DNA of 64,000 nucleotides from Erpobdella octoculata (lineage: Eukaryota; Annelida; Clitellata; Hirudinida; Erpobdellidae). Where the stretch lies: the NCBI GenBank assembly GCA_963978895.1, contig OZ022242.1, forward strand, positions 6,910,299 through 6,974,298, read 5' to 3'. This document shows positions 36,840 to 50,000 of this stretch, in pieces; positions within the stretch are counted from its first letter, which is position 1, and the number at the start of each line of letters is the position of its first letter. The translations under genes and the position numbers were made by a program. The notes under the pieces were generated by a model. The model saw only the letters and a list, made by a program, of their open reading frames with translations, was not told where the DNA came from and did not search any database.

Positions 36840-37200
36840 CACAGATGGGTTTATGCGCGAGGGAACACCTACATTGGACCACGCACTTATGATCACATAT
36901 CACATACATGATATCACCTATATTGGATCACTCATTTGTGATCAATACATGACATCACATAGGTACATTGGATCACGCACTTGTGATCACATACATAATA
37001 TCATCACCTACATAGGCAGCGCACACATGGAAGCAAACAGTTTACAGTTTTAATTTCCATTCGCATATGGGAACGGGGAAGCGACCGGAACGGGAAGACA
37101 AGCGAGAGCGGGAAAGCGATCGGGATCGGGAAAGCGACCGGAACGGGAAGACAAGCGAGAGCGGGAAAGCGACCGGGATCGGCAAAGCGACCGGGAGCAT
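36840..37200. repeat. chimeric Helitron-associated repeats
   Basis: Four imperfect ~45-bp units of ATTGGATCACGCACTTGTGATCACATA (36870-37020) are followed by GGGAAAGCGACCGG repeats (37070-37200). The same two modules co-occur in the reversed Helitron block at 38225-38520. No CTAG terminus was found. Confidence 0.6.
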
Positions 37201-37211
37201 AGAATATGTAA

Positions 37212-37330
37212 CCTGTTGCTAGGTAAGCAGAGTTGGTAGAGTGTCAGCCTTGAGTTGAGAGCTTCACGGTTCGACTCACACTCGCTGTCTCATTATCGGA
37301 AAAATTAGCGGGTTTAATCGCTTATCCGTA
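37212..37330 (+). repeat. tRNA-derived SINE head
   Basis: AGCAGAGTTGGTAGAGTGTC resembles an A box. About 30 bases later GGTTCGACTCA fits a B box. Spacing and order suit a tRNA-like Pol III promoter. An unrelated-looking body extends to about 37430. Its 3' end (ACACTCGC) does not close a good acceptor stem, so it is a SINE rather than a tRNA gene. Confidence 0.6.
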
Positions 37331-37971
37331 GGCCATATAACATATACAAGATCAGCGCCACCAAGCACTTTAGGAAACCATCTATGCCTGTAAAGTGCTA
37401 AATATAATGTTTTTTTGCCACAAAAGAGGGGTCTGGATTCATATCCGCCCCTGCTTAAAAATTCTTCTTAATTTCTTCGGCAGCTAATTTCTCCTTTTCA
37501 CAGCAGGTTATCGCTATTGAACGCCGCGGAAATAGCGCTATACAAATTAATTTTATCGATTGTTATCTCCACCGCATATTCAATCATCTCCCGGATATTA
37601 GTGGATAGGATACATCAATATCAATGGTCGACCCGTTCCAAATTTAAAGTAAAAACCTATGTTGAATTATATTTGATTTTATCTTTAAACTATTTATTAC
37701 AGGCTTTTTCCTGTGTTTCTACTCCACAAGTGATTTATTCATTTCCCTGTGTCACGTTAATAAAACTTTTTTTATAATAGTTTATAGTCTTTTACACCAA
37801 GTGTTTTAAGACTGAAAAAGCTGTATGTAGGAAGCACCTAAGTGCTTCCTTCGTGGATCATAATTTGATCCTTTTGACTTTTCCCTCCTCCTTTCTCCAG
37901 GCTTGGGACTGGCTTGCAAATGCAAGGCGGAGTTCGTTATTAAAACATGTACAAACCATTTATATAGAATA

Positions 37972-39560
37972 CTAGCGGGGTTACCCGGCGTTTTCAGAGG
38001 TTTTGTTATCGTTTTCTCTTTTGCTCCCGTTTCCTTCCCCGCTTCCAATCGCTTTCCCGCTTGCTATCCCGTTCCCGTTCGCGCTCATTTTCTCTTTTCC
38101 ATTGTTTCCTAACTTCTTTTAGCCCATCAAACGTAAAACAGATTTGCTAAAACTGGCTAAAAGTTGCTTGAAGCCTTCAAACGTTGTTCCGTAAACTAAA
38201 TTTGAATTTAAATTTAAACTAATTTAAACTACATTAAGCACTTATGATCACATACACACGATATCACCTGCATTGGATCATTGCAGCACTATCGATGCGC
38301 CTTATAGGTCACACTCATATATATATATATATATATATATGAGCTCCCGCTCGCTCTACCGTTCACCGTTCCCGGTCGTTTTCGCGCTCCCGGTCGCTTT
38401 TCCGATCCCGATCGCTTTCCCGCTTCAGGTCGCTTTTCCGCTCCCGGTCGCTTTCCCGTTCCCGGTCGCTTTCCCGCTTCAGGTCGCTTTCTTGTTCCCG
38501 CTCACGCTTGCTCTCCCGTTAGGGGCCATTCACATATTACGTACGTATTAAACTCGAGATTTTGACCCCCTCCCCTATGCGTACATACGCACAGCGGATT
38601 TCAACCCCCTTCCCCCTCAATATAAAATAGTCCGTTTTAACAACAGGTTGATGTATTGTTTTAGATTTATTATTGACTATGACGAGCTAGAGCTAAACTT
38701 ATCCAAGGATGTCTTGATATAACAACTGGATGCACAACATGTTTTCGGAAACTAAATTGAAATTTATTGACAGACTTCGTAAGGCTTTGGCGTGCACAAC
38801 AAGCACACAAATTCGAAAAAATGTATCATAGCATTCCAATGCAGCCACGGAGATACAGCAGATTTATCATCTTAAATAGCATTATTACTTATTACTATTA
38901 CGCTAGAGGACGCTATTTCGATACGCCAAATTTAAACATTCGGCCGCGCTTTTCTAGACACGCCATCGTTGATATTATTGAACCTTTGATTTTTTGAAAA
39001 AGGCGCGATACAAGTTTGTTTGTTTAATTGATGATCTTAAATACTACTCGATAAGATTTATTACTCAATCAATTCAACTGAGTTAAAACAACACTAAGTA
39101 CTATAAGAAAAAATAATATTTACCATTTTTTGTGTACATACGCATTTGTTGACCCCCCTCCATCCCCATACGCACTTATACGCAAAACATTCATTTCGTA
39201 CACAACCCCCCTCCCCCTCGGTGCGTACGTAATATATGGATGACCCCTTACCGCTCATTTTCTCGTTTACTTTCTTTCCTAACTACTCTTAGCCCTTCAA
39301 AACGTAAAATAGATTTGCTAAAACTTGCTTGAAGCCTTCAAACGTTGTTACGTAAACTAAATTTGAATTTTATTACTCAATTACCTTTTGGTCTGGAAAA
39401 GTTTTTTGGCCCCTCTGCTCATTTTGTATCCGATTTCAATTTTTTTTCCACGAAAACCTCCCACTGCCTCTCAAGCTTGTGTGGAAATTGCATTACGATC
39501 GGATGAATGGTGTAGCAATGCATAAATAACAAACCTTTGCGTTTGCCTTTTAGATATTAT
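37972..39560 (-). mobile_element. non-autonomous Helitron(s), reverse orientation, chimeric
   Basis: The CTAG end is at 37972-37975 (preceded by A, i.e. T on the minus strand), followed by the hairpin GCGGGGTTACCCGGCG. The Helitron 5' block CATTACGATCGGATGAATGG appears near 39490-39540. The stretch CCTTCAAACGTTGTTNCGTAAAC occurs twice (about 38175 and 39330) and matches 24205-24245 inverted, so two partial copies are fused. The 5' terminus is degraded. A Harbinger-like MITE (38522-39247) has inserted. Confidence 0.7.
38522..39247. mobile_element. PIF/Harbinger-like MITE nested in Helitron
   Basis: The left end GGGGCCATTCACATATTACG and the right end (reversed) GGGGTCATCCATATATTACG are inverted. 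A 3-bp TTA duplication flanks them (38519-38521 and 39248-39250). Comparison with the related Helitron sequence suggests an intact pre-insertion site of CCCGTTACCGCTC type. A GC-skewed CCCCCTCCCC-rich subterminal block is seen at both ends. The 726-bp interior has no credible transposase. Confidence 0.85.
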
Positions 39561-39569
39561 ATAATATAT

Positions 39570-41011
39570 CTGGTCCTGTTTCTATAGGTTTCGCTGTTTG
39601 GCTAATTAGTTTTTATTGCAAAACAGGGTGGTTATTCACAAGCCAAAATTTTATGCCCGGTCCGTTTTTCCCCATACCCGGCCCGTTTAAAAACCCTAAA
39701 CATCACGGCCAGGCCCGTCTAACGAAACCCTCCTAAAATCCTTTTAAACCATGAGAATTACCTTAACAAATTGGTTCAGAGGTTCGGATTTCTATAAAGA
39801 TAAAAACACACAACACATACTGCTCTTCATATTATATATGTAAATAAGCCACCAATTTATTCATGGTCAAATAAAAGTTCCTTAGGTCAGTACTATAAAT
39901 AACAATTCCTTTGCTACCTATTGAGTACACTCATCTAACTTCTCCTTTGAGCTATTTTCTAAAAGAAACAGTTTTGAGCTTTCTGTGTCAATTTAAAAGA
40001 CAGCTTTCTCAGTCAACTCCTTCAAACTTTTCAGCGTATTTTCTTGTGCTCGGCATCTTCAAAATTGTTGGAATCTGAAAACAACAACAATGCACTTTGA
40101 CCTGTCATTCATACAGAATAGTCTAGCTGTTGCCCATTGCTGCTCTGCTCACAAAAAGTTTGAAAAGAGAAAGTAAAACCATGCACAGAATTTCTGTGTT
40201 TTGCAGCTTGTCATAATTGTCATTTAGAACAAAAAGGCAAAAATTGTTTTATAAAAATTTATAAATATAAGCAGTTGAGAGATAGCTGTACTAGAGCTAT
40301 TCAAATAGAAACCTGGAAGCCGAATTTGGTTTGCAAAGGCCTGACAAGACAATTGCTCGCAATGTTAGCAATTTTGCATAACGCGGTGGTCAGTAGGGTC
40401 AGTTGATGCAAGGAAATATCTTGATATAGCAACTGGATAGACAATCTACTCTGGTAGACCTAAACCAGTACAACCAATTTTGTCATAGTATGATATAACT
40501 AATAACGCTAGTTACACCAATTAATTCATAATTGTGGTATAATCAGCAATAACCCATTAGGCCTAAATGAGAATTTTTTATTAGGTTGTGCATGCAGTTG
40601 TTATATCAAGTTATCCATAGATGATGTTATAAAATGAGTGTATGCAAGCATGTAATAAAAGATATATGCAATTGTATAGCTCTAAAGATAGAAAAAGGTT
40701 TCTACCTTAGACCATTTATGAGCATTTTTCTTAGCTGATTACATAAAACATTATGTTGAGTTTATTGTTGAAAAGTAAACGACATATTTTCCACTGTCTG
40801 TATGTATGTTATAATTTCATGTAACACTGTTAGGTGGCACCACAACGGGCTATCTCTGGTGTGTATATATATATATAAAAGCAATGTGAGGTGAGGTGTT
40901 CTTTTTAAAAAAAAACCATGACAATAGTGCAACAATTTACATCATCACAAGAATATCTAAAAAAAATTACATTTTATTATATGCAAAAACCAGATAACAC
41001 AAAAATAATAT
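39570..41011. other. intergenic / 3' flank of the LeuRS-like gene
   Basis: AT-rich sequence. I searched it on the minus strand for the missing C-terminal domain of leucyl-tRNA synthetase and saw none. A T-rich tract and a (TA)n run at 40865-40880 are the only simple repeats. Confidence 0.5.
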
Positions 41012-44000
41012 TTATACCTCTTCCCTGTAACTGATGAATGGTCTTCCAATAGTACAATTATCCTTGATGAACTTGTCATCTGCATCCAGAGACGGCCGAA
41101 TATCCAGATCGACAAGCTTACAAAACGAATTGCATGATTAACATCGACCAATCAAAACTTCTTATAATTATTTCATGTAATTCAATACAATAAAAAAAAT
41201 TAACATTTTTATCCGAGGACAAGTCGAAATGAACAACTCAGCTATTTTATAGAGAGAATAAGAAATGAAAGCAAATAAAGATGAAAAACCTTAAGGGTTT
41301 TAAGCAGATATGCTTTGTTACTGTTTAAGATCTCGATCTCATCGTAGTCGACCACAAGATCCAGGGCCTTCATTCCTTTCTTTGAATAATTTTCCTAATT
41401 TGAAAATACAAAAATAATAACATTAATGATATAAGCATTCTTGTTATACAAATGACATAACATAATGTAATTAATTTTAATCAAAAATATTAAAGACATT
41501 TCTGACTTTTTTAAAATAATTATTTACTTGTACTACACGAATGTATAACTCGATATTAAATTATTACGAACGAACAGACAAAAATAAGTTAAATAATCTA
41601 TAATTAAATTAAGACTTTTACCTTGATTAGAAGAGCCAATCGCATGGGCCCCCTTGCGAATTTTTTAAAAGATTTATCTTTTTGAAGTTCAATTGCAATC
41701 ACTCTTTTATTTGGCATCTTACCATGTTTCTGAATAAGAAAGAGAAACTTTATTCAAATCCGATAACCAGATTTCAATTATCGCATTTTAATTCACTAAA
41801 ACAAAATATAATTAATTATAACTAGTTACAATAAAGAATTACACAATTAAATATAGAAAGATGAAAATAATTTTTATCACAAACTCTACCTGGACCAATT
41901 CCTTCAATATTTTAAGCACAGAATTCTTCCAGGAAGGATAAGTTTTGGCAACCCAAATAGTTGCATGCGTTGGCAATTTCAGCATTTTCTAAAAATTTAA
42001 AGAAACCGTATTACTTACACGATAAAATAATATCATTTTAAAAACAGTAGTGCACCAACAGCTTTTTTAATGCCAGGCCTAAGGATTTCGTTAACTTATA
42101 AGTCACTCAAAATTCTTATATTCAATTTATGAGCAAAAAAATAGCCAAACTAAGTAAAATAATTAGCTGGAGAACTGCATGGGCCGATTTTTCTTTTTTT
42201 TTATCAAAATACCAAATCTATTCCATCGGTTTGCAATCATCAATATTTGACTAGACTCAAACTTCTCGGACTATCAACACTCGAACATCGACGCTAATTT
42301 CCCCGAGGAAGTTGTGTCTGCCGGCACTTTTCGCGTTTTAAATGTTTCTCGTTTCTTGATTATTGGTAACTGAACCTTGAGGAATTAAATCTAAAAAAAT
42401 GTATAGAATTTTTTTGCTCGCCTTTGCTCTGCGTTTGTTGTTGTTAATTGCTTTTGGTCATATTTAGAGGCCATTTAGGCCCTTTGACAATCTTAATAAA
42501 TAAATAAATAAATATCACAGCCACTGAACATAAATTATAGGGCCAGTTGTAGTTTGCCACACACGAGTATGTGTTAAAGCCCTGTACGGGGCTGATTTGT
42601 GCGGCCTGGCTCAGCTTGTTCTTACAGGCCTAATAAATTCTATTCAAATAAATAAACAATACAATATGAAACAACCTTCCTCTTTAATGTTTTCATCCTC
42701 AACTTGAACCTGTAGACTGCATCAACAATATACTGCGATAAAGCTCTCAACGTTTCATCCACTGCATTCGTTGATGGCCAACTCGCATTCACAACATAGC
42801 CCTCCTAATGTAAACAACATTATTTTAATTATTCTAATTTAAATATTATGAAAATAAATAGAAACAAAAGCATATATTTACAATTAATGCAAACTAATGA
42901 AATTGAAAGCAAATGAACAATTAGCAGAAAATGCAATGGTTTACTTTTCCAATAAGCTGCCAAATACTTTCACAGAAGTGTGGGCATATCGGAGAGAAAA
43001 TGATGGCTTGTTGTTCGATGAAACGGAACACGAGATCACACCGCATACCCAGCACTTCTTGCTTTCTGTATTTATCTAGAAAATACTGCATAAGAAAAAC
43101 AGTAGATAACAAAATTATTACCGAAAAATAAACTAGGAATTGACAATCAATTTTTAAATAACTCGACTAAAATTATTAAGAGAATTGAATTATTATTATT
43201 AAAGTAATTGTATGAACTAATTAAAAAAACAATAACAAAATAAATAAGCTAAATAACCGTTATCATTCTATAATAATATTAATAATACTAAAGAAAACTG
43301 ACTTGAAACTTGTAGAATCCAGTCTGTACAACCTCTTTGTACCTCATCTTCTCGTAATTTATTTTCGTCTCGTTGATGGCATCGTCCATGTCACTGAAGC
43401 GATGAAAATGTTTTATATTATTTTCTTTTTACTTTTTTTTATGTTATTCATTTAAGTATTACTTTCATCAAGGCCAGTTTTTCAGTTGAATTTGCACATT
43501 TTTTTCACTTAATTTTTTAAAACATTACAATCAAGTAAATATAAAATCCAACAAATAGAATAATAAAGAAATAAAAACAAAAATGCGAATTTAAAATCCA
43601 GTACTTGTCAATATTTAAGTTAAATATATAAACAATATTTTAATTGCATATGCAAAAGAACAAAATAAGCAAAAACCCACCTGGCAAAGATTCTGTCACA
43701 GAAGGTTTCTCCCCCCTCCCTCAATTTGCTTTTCGTCTGTACTATCTTCTTCACCCAATCAAGAAATGAATATAAACGAAAAAGCCTCGCATCCCCCATC
43801 GCTTCATCAAAATTTGCATCTCCTGTGCTGCTATCAGTATCAGTATAGGCCAGAGACATTCTCATGCCTATCAAGATCAGAAAAAGATACGTTGAATATA
43901 TTACAAGTAAAAGGGTAAAATACACACACTAAACTGTGTAGCTTCAGAAAAATACAAGAAAGTAGATATTAAACTGTTATTGTTTCAAACAATTAAAAAA

Positions 44001-47000
44001 AAAATTTAACTCAATAATTGATACATGGTTTGCTATAGAAAATCATAATTCACTTTGCTATAGAAAATCATAATTCACTTTGCGTCATTTCAATTCTGCA
44101 AGAAAATAACTCAATAAATGATAAAAAAATGAATCTTACCATCAGCTCTAACTGCACGGGGCCATTTAGATCTGGAAAATATTTAATGTATGTATGAATG
44201 AAAACATTTTATAAAGAAAACTTCATATAACAAAATAATTACAATTCAAAAATATTATTTTATTACAAACTGCATAAGCTACTGCAAGAGGCCTAATGGG
44301 ATAAGACAAAAACTAGAAATGAAAAAAAAAACAGTATTGCACATACTTATCTTCAGGCCACATAGCTGCATGGCTGTACAGGTAATAAGTAAGATGATTG
44401 GGAACCAGATCCTTTCCCGACGTTCTGAGATCGACAGGATACCAGTACTTGAACTCTCCTTTCAATTTCTCAAGAAGAGGTTTTGGTATCTTGGTTGTTG
44501 CTGGAAATTTTGCATCAGAAAAGATGTAGTCCCATACTTCAAGTGTCATGTCTTCAGGCCTGTAATAACACATTTATTATGATTAGTTATTATAAATCTC
44601 AATATTTTTAATGAATGAAAAGTACAACTTGGAATAATAAAATATCTATAACACTTCATTCATGTTTTAAATAGCACTGAACTTCTTTGAGAAAATTTCC
44701 TAAGAGCTAAAATAACAATAAAAATTATGACTAACTGGATGTTATTGGGTCTGCAGCTGCCATCCAGTGACCCTTCATGGAGAAGATGAGACACAGTATA
44801 ATAAGGCATGTAGATCGTCGATTCGGACAGTGATTCAATCATATATTGAGGGTCTTTAAAACTGCGAGAAACTTCCTCGAAGTAAACCTCGTCATCTTTC
44901 AAGTGCTCTAGCACCTGTTTCTTCCAATTCTCGTCTCCATACTTTATGTGCCTGAAAAGAAGAAAACATTAAAAATTTTCTATAAATTGTATGACTAAGA
45001 ACATTTCTTCTAATAAAAATTAAAATAATTAAGTTTTTTTATTTTTTTTTATTTTCCAGTCATCTTTTACTTATCTCGACATAAGGTCAGCAGAAAATGA
45101 TTGATTAAACCTATTAATTAAAATTGTTCTATTTAACTTTTTTGTAGAAATAGTTAAATAATAAAAACGAACCATTGATCGTACAATGCAACAACGCATT
45201 CGTCACCCGATCTCGATATCACCATCTTTTCTGGTTCTTTGTAAATCGCTGCATCTTTCTGTTAAATATTATGGTTACAAAAAATGTTGGTTGAGTAGTA
45301 AGAAGTAATTTTCATAAAATACAAATATGGCAAATATGGTAACCTTATCAACCATTTCTTTCTGAATTAACTTCTTCACTTCTTGAACAGATCTCCCACT
45401 GTACTCTCCAATGACCATCGTCTGGAACATTCACATATATGCATGGTTTTATTAATTATTCAGCAGAGAATACTTCATTTTAATAAGCCAAACTTTTCTT
45501 TCAAATATTGGACAAATCACAAGGCATTATTTACAAACACATTTTCTGATCACACATTAACATTTCAACTACAAATTTCTTCTTAAAAATATTTAATTCC
45601 ATGACACATCCCTCACAAAATATTTGAATACACAAGACACCCCTTGTAGAATATTTTAATCCATGAGACAGACCTCGTAGAATATCCGATTCCTAACATA
45701 CCCCTTATAGAATCTGATTACAGACACACTTCTCGTAGAATAACTGATTTCATGACAATCATATAAAAAACAATAGAATAAGTGACTCTGCAACATACCC
45801 CCGCATGGAAGCCTATCGAATAAACTTTCTTCTTGGCTTTAGCAAGTTTTTCCTTGTCATTCTGACATTGGACATTAAGATCGTCACATGCCTTTTGTGC
45901 CGAGAGTCGTCCATACCCAGGAACGTCGATAATCTCTACCTGGATGATGTGGTAGTTCAAACAGGTAAATACAAAATAAAAAAAATCTTATTTTGATTAA
46001 GTTTATTTAATATAAAAAAACACTTTACTTGAATGATCTTTCATATTAAATAAAAAAAGCCAATTAAAAATTTGTATTAATAAAAAAACAAAGCAAAGAA
46101 ATATTTACTGGTTCATATGGAAGAACCATTTCATCAGCAATGTGGTATTTCTCTCTCAAGGGCTGCATGGAACAGAAACAGAGTTACTGATATTATAAAA
46201 CAAATAAATTATTATAAGTTGACAGGAGGAAAATTGGTACCTTCTTGTTCTTCAGATCTCTCAGAGCAGCAAAATCATCAGGATCATCACTCGGTACACT
46301 GGCCACTACACCTGTACCTGTCGAATGTTGGTTATATTCGCTCAGCATCAATGATAAAACAAATCAAATAAATTCTTAAAATGCATCACGTTCTGAAACA
46401 GACTATAAACTTTCAATACCTCCAAGCCACTTAACTAGTACGTTTTTAGATTCTTTCTGACGTTAATGCCTAAAATAATAACAGAAAAATATGTTCTAAA
46501 AGAAACCTTTGTCCTCTTTGATTGTGAGCCTAGGAAGAGCATAAATAGATTCATATACAGACAGAGGAGACATCAACTTAGCACCCATCAGTTCCTGTTA
46601 AAATTAAAACATTGAAGATTAGATTTAAAAAAAACGGTTTTTCTCTAATCAATAAATGAGATCAACCTCTCCAGTGACTTCGAACAAGACATCATATTTC
46701 CCATTTTCTTGTGTGAATCCTTGGTAAGACATATTTCTAGCAGATCGCTTCGTGCTAACGAAAACATCTCCCTCGACGACTTTGAAGCCCACGTACTCGA
46801 TGGTCGGGTGGAGCCAGCAATTAGTCTGACCGTACATCGTTTCAGGTCTCGACGTTGCTGCCACCAAATAAATGGAACCACAATTATCCAAGAAAGCCCT
46901 GTAAAAAAATATTCTTCTATTATATAAGAATGCAACTGTTTTGCCTAAGGCCTAAATCTAAGAAGAAAATAAACTGAGATTATTGGCTGATCAACTTTCC

Positions 47001-50000
47001 ATTTAGGTTTAATTAAAACAAAAATTCAAATCTCTTGTACCAAACATAATATTGAGTATTTAATTAATTACTATCGTTGTTCAAATTAAAATTAAATGAG
47101 TGACGAAAACGCTAAATAAACTGACTTGAGCTTGCTGGGAAGAGGTTCAATAACTTTCATCTTGATCAGGGTGTACTCCTGAGGTCCAACACCCTATAAT
47201 TAAAAAACATGAGTCAATCATAATTTTTATGCAAGACTGAGGTTGGACAATATATGGGACTGAATTTTAGGAAAACGTTTGAAATTGAAATAATTTTGCA
47301 CTTGAATTTCCATAAAATACAAAAATAACAACTTAACTCACATCCCCAGTACTTCTATCGTGGTCCATACATGGCTGACCATCTTTAGGAGAGAATATTG
47401 TGTACCTAATAATTTATTTGAGTTCAACGTGTCATTATTTTATATTGCAGAATTACTTAATCATATTACCAGCAGTTAAAGTCTCATCTCTTCAAATAAA
47501 TAACAAAAGTAATTAGGATAGCTTAATCAAAAGTCAAAACTTTTAGAACCTTTTGCCAAATTGAAGATAATCTCTCTCTCTGAGTCTGATGGATTGCCAT
47601 CTAACAAAGCTGTCGTAGAAAGGGTTTGCATCAGTGGTTGTGAAGGATCTCCTCCAATCAATCTAAAATTGTCAGCAAAATCGAAATAATCTTTCCATCT
47701 TAAATATAAAAGATCAATGAAAAATACATTCAATTCAAACGATTAAAAACATGATAAATTACCCGACCAATCACGTCGCTTCTTTTATAATTAATAAATG
47801 CGAACCTTAAGACCAAGTGACTTGAGATCTTTAATGGCAATCGGAGGAAAAAATTTGAGCCAATGAAGAGGTTCAGCAAACTGTCTGATTTCTTCATCTT
47901 CGAGGCCAAGACTTTTCATGATTTGCCACTGGTACTTCGAGCTTCCCTCTTTCGACACGAGTTTGCTCTGGATTTAAAAATTGAAGAATTAACAGTGCAA
48001 ATATGCCCACACATAAATATACCATTAAATGTGTTCTTTCTGAGTTTTAAGATAAAATATTAGTTCACAACATGAATATTCATAAATTAATTAGGCAATA
48101 ACCAAAAGTTATGCAATGAGTGAGACCAACGAATAATCAAGTAGATGTGGCTAAACTTTGCCTAAAAACATAAGTATATAAATACATATTATTATATATC
48201 TAGGGTCTGGAGAATGACTTTCCTATTGAGTTGTATATCTAGAAGAGCAAAATTAGTTAGTAATAGATATTTTACATCGATAAATGTGTTTTGATAGCTT
48301 AACTGTTTTTATTCGTGATTTAATTATATGAACTTCAATTACAGGTTTGAGGTTTACATTATCTAGTCTGTGTGAAAGTGGTTAATAAAATTTAATTGGT
48401 AAAAAAAAACTTTTATTAGACCTTTTTTTCTTTGCTTGGATTTTTAATTTCACATTCTTCAGCGATGGGGGATGTCTGTTCTTCTTGTGTTGATGTAGGA
48501 AAGTTTGGTGGATAACCGAATTCCTGCATTTCCATCTTCAACTTGTCTGCACAAGTCTGTTTCAAGCATATAAGTTATGCATTAATTCCCAAGAACTAAT
48601 AATAACTATAAAAAAAAACTTTTTGAATCAATGAATTCAAATAAACTACAAAATTATTGTACTGAAAATATTTCAACCAATCAACTTACTTTAATTAACA
48701 TCTCAGTGCAATGAAAGCCAAATGGAAAAAGACATCTTTTTCCCATCAACTTGTTGAATCCAATGGCAAACTACAAGTTAAGGATGGATTTAAACAAGTT
48801 ATATAAACATCAAGATTATTATTTACTAGTGATCACCTGTTTTTATTATCAACATATATATATATATAACAATCATTGTTTAGCAATTGCATCGCTACCT
48901 AACTGCGTAATGCAAAGTTCTAGCATACAAACGTAGGAATTTACTATATAAATATGAAATAAGTAAAACATGTATGTCTGCAATACCTCACACTTTAAAA
49001 GAGAGAATGCATGACCCAGATGTAGCTTGCCATTCATGTAGGGATATGGAAATGTCACCAAGAATTTTTCTTTTCTATAAAAGAGAATAAAAATATGAGT
49101 TATTTTGGTAGTCTTTCACTTTAAAAGAATGAATTATTTTTGTTAAAAACAAAAAAATTACACGTAAATGATAGTATATTTGAAAAAATCATTAAAAGTA
49201 GCTCATTAAAAGATGTTGTAGGGCAGTTTTACGACATTAAAACCTACTGGAGTTGAATACCCAAGTGAAATAAATAGTTCCCTGTGAGAATTTACTCTGG
49301 TTTGCACATATGAAAGTATCACCCCGACTTGCCAAAAACTGAAACAGCGAATGTGATTTCGACTGAATTGCCAGCCTCAATTTTCAAAAGACGAGCCCGA
49401 TTTGCCAACTTAAAAGTTTGCATAATATCGCATAGTAATAAATACTTAATCAGATAGAATAAGTTATGTGATATCCACGAGTCATCATGGCATATCTCTA
49501 GAGTCGCATCATAGAATGGCTTAAGAATGCGAAGAATTCGATCTAAGAGCTCCCACTCTGTTTTTGAAAGAACATCGATTCCATCATTCTCGACGCTGTA
49601 TAAATTCAACGCCTTGCGCTGTTCAACCAATCGCTCATATTATATATGAACTAAGAATCTTTACAAGAATATATTGTTTAATTTAATTAAAAAAAAATCA
49701 TATATTTTTTTGTGCGACTGCCTACACTAGACCAACACATCAAAAAATATTTTGCTTGAGTTCTATAGAAAATAGTAAAAATAGTTCATTACCCTAAATT
49801 GAAAGATTACAAATATTTTCATAAGAGTTATCAGGTAATTATTTAATTATGTCATTATTGTACAACATACTCGGCTTCGGAATACTCCTGAGGAGCATCT
49901 GTCTCAAAAACTTTGTCCTTGTACCATCTTTCCTGGATGGCTTGTTCTTCCTCCAGAAGTACAAACAATTTTTGCTGGCTGAATTTCATCTGAAATAATT

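Noticed and set aside
43868..44139. A hidden short exon encoding KMSKS
   Set aside because: I read the whole 272-bp intron on the minus strand; it contains AT-rich sequence and a duplicated CTATAGAAAATCATAATTCA unit but nothing like SEKMSKS.
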